Assembly: GCF_004798705.1 (NCBI RefSeq)
Contig: NZ_CP039290.1
Coordinates: forward strand, 3,038,001-3,102,000
Origin: Arthrobacter sp. PAMC25564
GTDB lineage: Bacteria > Actinomycetota > Actinomycetes > Actinomycetales > Micrococcaceae
DNA length: 64,000 nt
Direction of reading: 5' to 3'
The notes under the pieces were generated by a model. That model did no database searches, had not been told where the DNA came from, and saw nothing but the letters and a program-made list of their open reading frames with translations. Shown piece after piece: positions 63,000 to 64,000 of the stretch. The number at the start of each line of letters is the position of its first letter. Within the stretch, counting starts at the first letter, position 1. The position numbers and the translations under genes were made by a program.

Positions 63000-63935
63000 A
63001 TGAATAGGCCCAATTTCACTCTCCGCCAGCTGGAATACTTTGTCGCCATCGCGCAGGCCGGCACGCTGACCGAAGCAGCCCTCCAGTTGCACGTGTCACA
63101 ACCCGGGCTGTCCCAGTCGCTGACGGACCTTGAACACGCACTCGACGCCCGACTGACAGTCCGCCGTAAGGCTCGAGGCGTCACGCTCACCCCCGCCGGG
63201 GCGGAGCTGTTGCGGCAGGCCCGGGAGATTCTGCGCATTACCGAGGAGATGTCGCAGCTCGCCTCGGGCCGGAAAGAGCTCACCGGAGTGCTGTCCCTGG
63301 GCTGTTATGTGACGCTGGCGCCCACAATCTTGCCCGGCCTGCTCCAGGGATTCGCAGCGTTGCACCCGCACGTCAACATCAACTTCGTCGAAGGCGACCA
63401 GGACGAGCTCGAGCACAAACTGCACCGGGGCGAGATTGACCTCGCGATCGTCTATGACTTGGCGGTCCGACCCGATATGGCACACGAGGTCATCGACTCC
63501 ATGCGGCCCTACATCCTGCTGCCCGCCGACCATCGACTCGCCGGACGGCACACCATCTCGCTCCACGACCTCGAGGACGAGCCCATGGTCCTGCCGTCTG
63601 TGCCGCCAGGGGAGAACAACACTTTGCGGATGTTCGAGCAATTCGGGGTGAGCCCCGATGTGCGCTACCGGCCAAGAACGATGGAGCTGGCCCGATCCCT
63701 TGTGGGCCGAGGCATGGGGTACGCACTCTTCGTTCAGCACACGGCCAACGACCGCACCTACGAGGGCAACCCGGTCGTTAATATGGATATCGAAGAACCG
63801 GTTGGTGACCTCAACGTCCACGTCTCGTGGCTCAAACATGTCCGCCTCAACAGGCGCGCCCAGGCCTTCGTCGACTTTTGCCTGGAACGAGGGCAGGCGC
63901 CGTATCTTCACCCGCGTGCGTCCTCTCAGGCCTGA
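63000..63935 (+). CDS. LysR-family transcriptional regulator
   Basis: A 311-residue LTTR. HTH: FTLRQLEYFVAIAQAGTLTE, AALQLHVSQPGLSQSLTDLE. The effector domain includes GVLSLGCYVTLAPTILPGLL, EGDQDELEHKLHRGEIDLAI and PLPSVPP-like loops. Divergent from and 70 bases away from the 15-gene operon, so it is the probable regulator, with an aromatic or CoA intermediate as co-inducer. Confidence 0.93.
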   Translation: MNRPNFTLRQLEYFVAIAQAGTLTEAALQLHVSQPGLSQSLTDLEHALDARLTVRRKARGVTLTPAGAELLRQAREILRITEEMSQLASGRKELTGVLSLGCYVTLAPTILPGLLQGFAALHPHVNINFVEGDQDELEHKLHRGEIDLAIVYDLAVRPDMAHEVIDSMRPYILLPADHRLAGRHTISLHDLEDEPMVLPSVPPGENNTLRMFEQFGVSPDVRYRPRTMELARSLVGRGMGYALFVQHTANDRTYEGNPVVNMDIEEPVGDLNVHVSWLKHVRLNRRAQAFVDFCLERGQAPYLHPRASSQA

Positions 63936-64000
63936 GGCCTGTCTCGCACCAGAAGGTGATTCAGGAGGCTGCGCGCGTCGTCCAGCGTTTCAATGTCCGC
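63926..64000 (-). CDS. C-terminus of a gene cut by the window edge
   Basis: The minus strand from the right edge reads ADIETLDDARSLLNHLLVRD, RPQA and a TGA at 63926, overlapping the LysR stop by ten bases. Too short to assign. Confidence 0.35.
   Translation of the reverse strand, partial: ADIETLDDARSLLNHLLVRDRPQA

Overview
The window is high-GC DNA with codon use and gene content typical of a Micrococcales actinobacterium, most like Arthrobacter or Pseudarthrobacter. That placement is inferred from protein style (aquaglyceroporin, SdhC/SdhB, AcnA, ETF, mycobacterial-type beta-oxidation enzymes), not from a marker gene. No rRNA, tRNA or CRISPR array was seen. Mobilisation-gene remnants, nested mobile elements and incomplete extra copies of housekeeping genes suggest an accessory region, either a large plasmid or a chromosomal island.

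1-5 kb is a scrapyard. An IS110-family element is inserted inside a decayed mobC relaxosome gene. Next to it lie fragments of phage-like structural genes and a secreted protein with a DUF4082-like domain and a seven-copy Pro/Thr repeat. 5-13 kb holds a lytic transglycosylase, a tight three-gene operon (DUF2235 alpha/beta hydrolase, gluzincin metalloprotease, ComEC-like metallo-beta-lactamase; the best candidate for an undescribed system here), and a sedolisin protease. 13.1-18.7 kb holds a phosphoesterase remnant and a dead IS3-family element. The IS3 is itself split by a 'recombinase in trio' element: three overlapping tyrosine recombinases between 90-bp inverted repeats that differ at one position.

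19-32 kb mixes intact metabolic genes with decayed ones. Intact genes are the aquaglyceroporin, aconitase, sdhC and sdhB without sdhD/sdhA, a cytochrome b/molybdopterin oxidoreductase fusion, a DUF488 protein and a 3-methyladenine glycosylase. Decayed genes are a regulator fragment, a membrane protein, a group III truncated haemoglobin and an RraA-like protein. 32.4-35.4 kb is the proton-translocating transhydrogenase pair pntAB.

36-64 kb is an intact catabolic island with no visible frameshifts. One leftward operon encodes thioesterase, acyl-CoA ligase, ETF beta and alpha, a di-haem cytochrome b-like membrane protein and a thiolase. It is flanked by a TetR regulator. A fused double acyl-CoA dehydrogenase with an SDR, and a divergent thiolase, follow. 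The TetR/thioesterase and dehydrogenase/thiolase intergenic regions share an exact 18-bp AT-rich sequence, probably a common operator.

A second leftward operon of fifteen tightly packed genes (62.9 to 47.5 kb, with a divergent LysR gene) combines two CoA ligases, two pairs of SCP-x/Ltp2-like thiolase-fold protein plus DUF35 protein, a second fused acyl-CoA dehydrogenase, a double-hotdog MaoC-like protein, an SDR and an old-yellow-enzyme homologue with homogentisate dioxygenase and fumarylacetoacetase. Inference: it activates a side-chain-bearing ring compound as a CoA thioester, shortens the chain by dehydrogenation, hydration and retro-aldol cleavage, and passes a ring through homogentisate to fumarate and acetoacetate. 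The thiolases and ETF of the neighbouring operon would handle the acyl-CoA products and electrons.
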